A model generated the notes under the pieces. The model did not search any database and was not told the origin of the DNA. It saw nothing but the letters and a program-made list of their open reading frames with translations. DNA of 64,000 nucleotides from 2-02-FULL-55-14 sp964534125 (lineage in GTDB: Bacteria > Bacteroidota > Ignavibacteria > UBA10030): the NCBI GenBank assembly GCA_964534125.1, contig CAZHOJ010000004.1, forward strand, positions 239,715-303,714, read 5' to 3'. Positions 62,950 through 64,000 of the stretch are shown here, in pieces; position 1 is the first letter of the stretch, and every line of letters starts with the position of its first letter. Both the position numbers and the translations under genes were made by a program.

Positions 62950-62959
62950 TTTCCGGAAA
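62950..62959. promoter_or_regulatory. palindrome TTTCCGGAAA in front of hicB
   Basis: A perfect 10-bp palindrome lies between a TATATT hexamer (62946-62951) and the hicB ribosome binding site GCGGAGGAA. Its position fits an operator. However, the HicB encoded here is short and lacks an obvious DNA-binding domain, so autoregulation through it is uncertain. Confidence 0.35.
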
Positions 62960-62972
62960 ATGCGGAGGAAAT

Positions 62973-63179
62973 ATGAGACAGGTAGTTCTCTATCGCGGCG
63001 AGGATGCGCAGTGGGTCGTCGAATGCCCCAGTCTTCCGGGATGTATCAGCCAGGGAAGAACGCGGGAGGAGGCGATCGACAACATCAGGGAAGCGATCCA
63101 GGGGTACGTGGCGGCCCTGGAGGAAGACAAACTCCCGGTGCCTCCGGAGAATTTTGAGACTCTCGTTCTTGCAGTATGA
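62973..63179 (+). CDS. hicB: HicB family antitoxin
   Basis: This 68-residue HicB/UPF0150 protein has the partial RNase-H-like fold that neutralises HicA: VVLYRGEDAQWVVECPSLPGCISQG followed by TREEAIDNIREAIQGYVAALEED. It lacks the C-terminal ribbon-helix-helix or helix-turn-helix domain of longer HicB proteins. The ATG at 62973 follows an excellent GGAGGA; an upstream in-frame ATG at 62919 is rejected. It overlaps hicA by 4 bp (ATGA), with the antitoxin gene first. Confidence 0.92.
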   Translation: MRQVVLYRGEDAQWVVECPSLPGCISQGRTREEAIDNIREAIQGYVAALEEDKLPVPPENFETLVLAV

Positions 63180-63397
63180 GCACCTTGCCCAGAATCTCCG
63201 GGCGTGAGTGTGTGAAGGCACTCCGCAAGGCCGGTTTCGTGGAGAAGAGACAGCACGGCAGTCATATCATCCTTCGGCGGGATGACCCCTTCTCTCAGGT
63301 CACCGTACCTGATCACAAAGAGCTCGACAGAGGAACTCTCCGGGCCATCATTCGCCAGGCAGGACTTACCGTTGGGGAGTTCGTGAAGTTGGTCTAA
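63176..63397 (+). CDS. hicA: HicA family mRNA interferase toxin
   Basis: This 73-residue HicA (YcfA-like) double-stranded-RNA-binding-fold toxin reads LPRISGRECVKALRKAGFVEKRQHGSHIILRR, where the His of HGSHIIL is the catalytic residue. VTVPDHKELDRGTLRAIIRQAGLTVGEFVKLV is the standard C-terminal half. It cleaves mRNA and is held inactive by HicB. All key residues look intact. Its stop codon directly precedes a headless RHS/LamG reading frame. Confidence 0.94.
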   Translation: MSTLPRISGRECVKALRKAGFVEKRQHGSHIILRRDDPFSQVTVPDHKELDRGTLRAIIRQAGLTVGEFVKLV

Positions 63398-64000
63398 ACA
63401 TCACTATCTCCTATACCGACAAGGCGAACTCCGGCCCCAATCCTTCGGTCTTCTACATCGGCATAGAACACAACGCCAATAATACCGGCCCGACACAGAC
63501 ATCCGACCTTGCCTGGCCCCTGAACGGCACGGTCGATGAGGTGCGCGTGTACAACCGGGCTCTTAACAGTACGGAGATCCAGACGCTCGCTAAGCGGAAC
63601 AACCGCTCCATCACCTACCGCTACGACCATGCCGGCATGCGGATGCTCAAGACCGACTCCGAGGGCTCCACGACGCACTACATCCTCGATGCCAACGGCC
63701 GTACATTGGCCGTGCAGGAGAACACGACCCTGAAGTTCTTCAACGTCTACGGCAACGACCTCATCGGCCAGGCAAAGCCCCGCGGGCTCGGCACCGACCG
63801 GCTCGCCTATCTGAAGGACCATCTCGGAAGCATCCGCGTCACCTTCGAAGCGGGTACGACATACCTGAGCGACGCCTTCAGCGGCACCCTGTCCCAGTGG
63901 ACCGTCGGAAGCGGGGGAGGGTTCTACGTCTCCTCGGGTGAATTACGCAGCGGCGAGGATGGGTGGGATACCGGCTGGAAGAACGTCCTTGTGGGGAATT
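63398..64000 (+). pseudogene. 5'-truncated LamG/RHS surface protein fragment, running off the window
   Basis: Starting at the hicA stop, one frame stays open to the window edge but has no ATG, GTG or TTG back to the nearest in-frame stop near 63310. It begins inside a LamG-type domain (LNGTVDEVRVYNRALNSTEIQTLA), continues into an RHS core end (ITYRYDHAGMRMLKTD, FFNVYGNDLIGQA, RLAYLKDHLGSIRVTF) and then a second concanavalin-like segment (GTLSQWTVGSGGGFYVSSG). It looks like the distal part of a large RHS/YD-repeat surface protein whose front was lost or replaced. It could be a recombination cassette, a pseudogene or an assembly join. Confidence 0.75.

Overview
The window reads as chromosomal DNA of a GC-rich member of the Bacteroidota/FCB group, most likely of the Ignavibacteria or a related class. 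The evidence is as follows. Four secreted proteins end in a type IX secretion (T9SS) sorting domain of the YPNPFN type (genes at 3755, 6202, 8673 and 59819). Shine-Dalgarno sequences are clear at many genes, which is unusual for Bacteroidia proper. A bacterial type A RNase P RNA is present. The taxonomic call is inference; no marker gene was compared against a database.

Layout. 1-3651: end of a nuo operon (nuoL 3' end, nuoM, nuoN) of respiratory complex I. 3755-10271: T9SS cargo genes (an esterase with an Ig-like array, a phosphodiester glycosidase, a Tat-type DUF362 protein) with a CoA-binding protein on the opposite strand. 10299-13453 (minus): M28 peptidase, birA, coaX. 13729-19819: a proteostasis block of three small heat-shock proteins, dnaK and clpB, with a candidate sigma-54-like promoter in front. 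19925-25258: amidohydrolase, rsmB, L,D-transpeptidase, TPR lipoprotein, DUF58 protein. 25382-29756: uvrA, 3-methyladenine glycosylase, RluA-type pseudouridine synthase. 29784-35922 (minus): one compact unit recJ-ruvC-ruvA-ruvB-M64 peptidase-adenosine-specific kinase. 35965-38691 (minus): rnpB, an RNase H, a zinc-ribbon coiled-coil protein, NIF3. 38873-41568: two-component proteins, including a receiver-DHp protein without an ATPase domain and an NtrC-type regulator with GAFTSA in place of GAFTGA. 41852-48181: a tight run of glutaryl-CoA dehydrogenase, guaB, M24 peptidase, glycosyltransferase and purD. 48824-59199: epimerase, meaB, acyl-CoA dehydrogenase, a membrane spermidine-synthase-like fusion, an acyl-CoA carboxylase beta subunit, a secreted protein and a second NtrC-type regulator. 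59200-64000: lower-GC accessory DNA with an SBBP/T9SS protein, a secreted protein, a hicBA toxin-antitoxin pair and, starting directly after hicA, a headless LamG/RHS reading frame that runs off the window.

The intergenic regions carry much repeat structure. Three spacers hold degenerate arrays with a 7-bp (or 14-bp) period. Two spacers hold inverted-arm elements sharing a TTCNCGCGGCG..CGCAACG-type arm. One 640-bp spacer is almost entirely palindromic repeats. I found no tRNA, CRISPR array or intact insertion sequence.

The hunt gave modest leads, not an obvious new system. The best are the heptad-period intergenic repeats, the hicBA/headless-RHS junction, the protein carrying both a Tat signal and a T9SS tail, the recombination operon ending in a peptidase and an adenosine-specific kinase, and the unusual signalling proteins at 38.9-41.6 kb.
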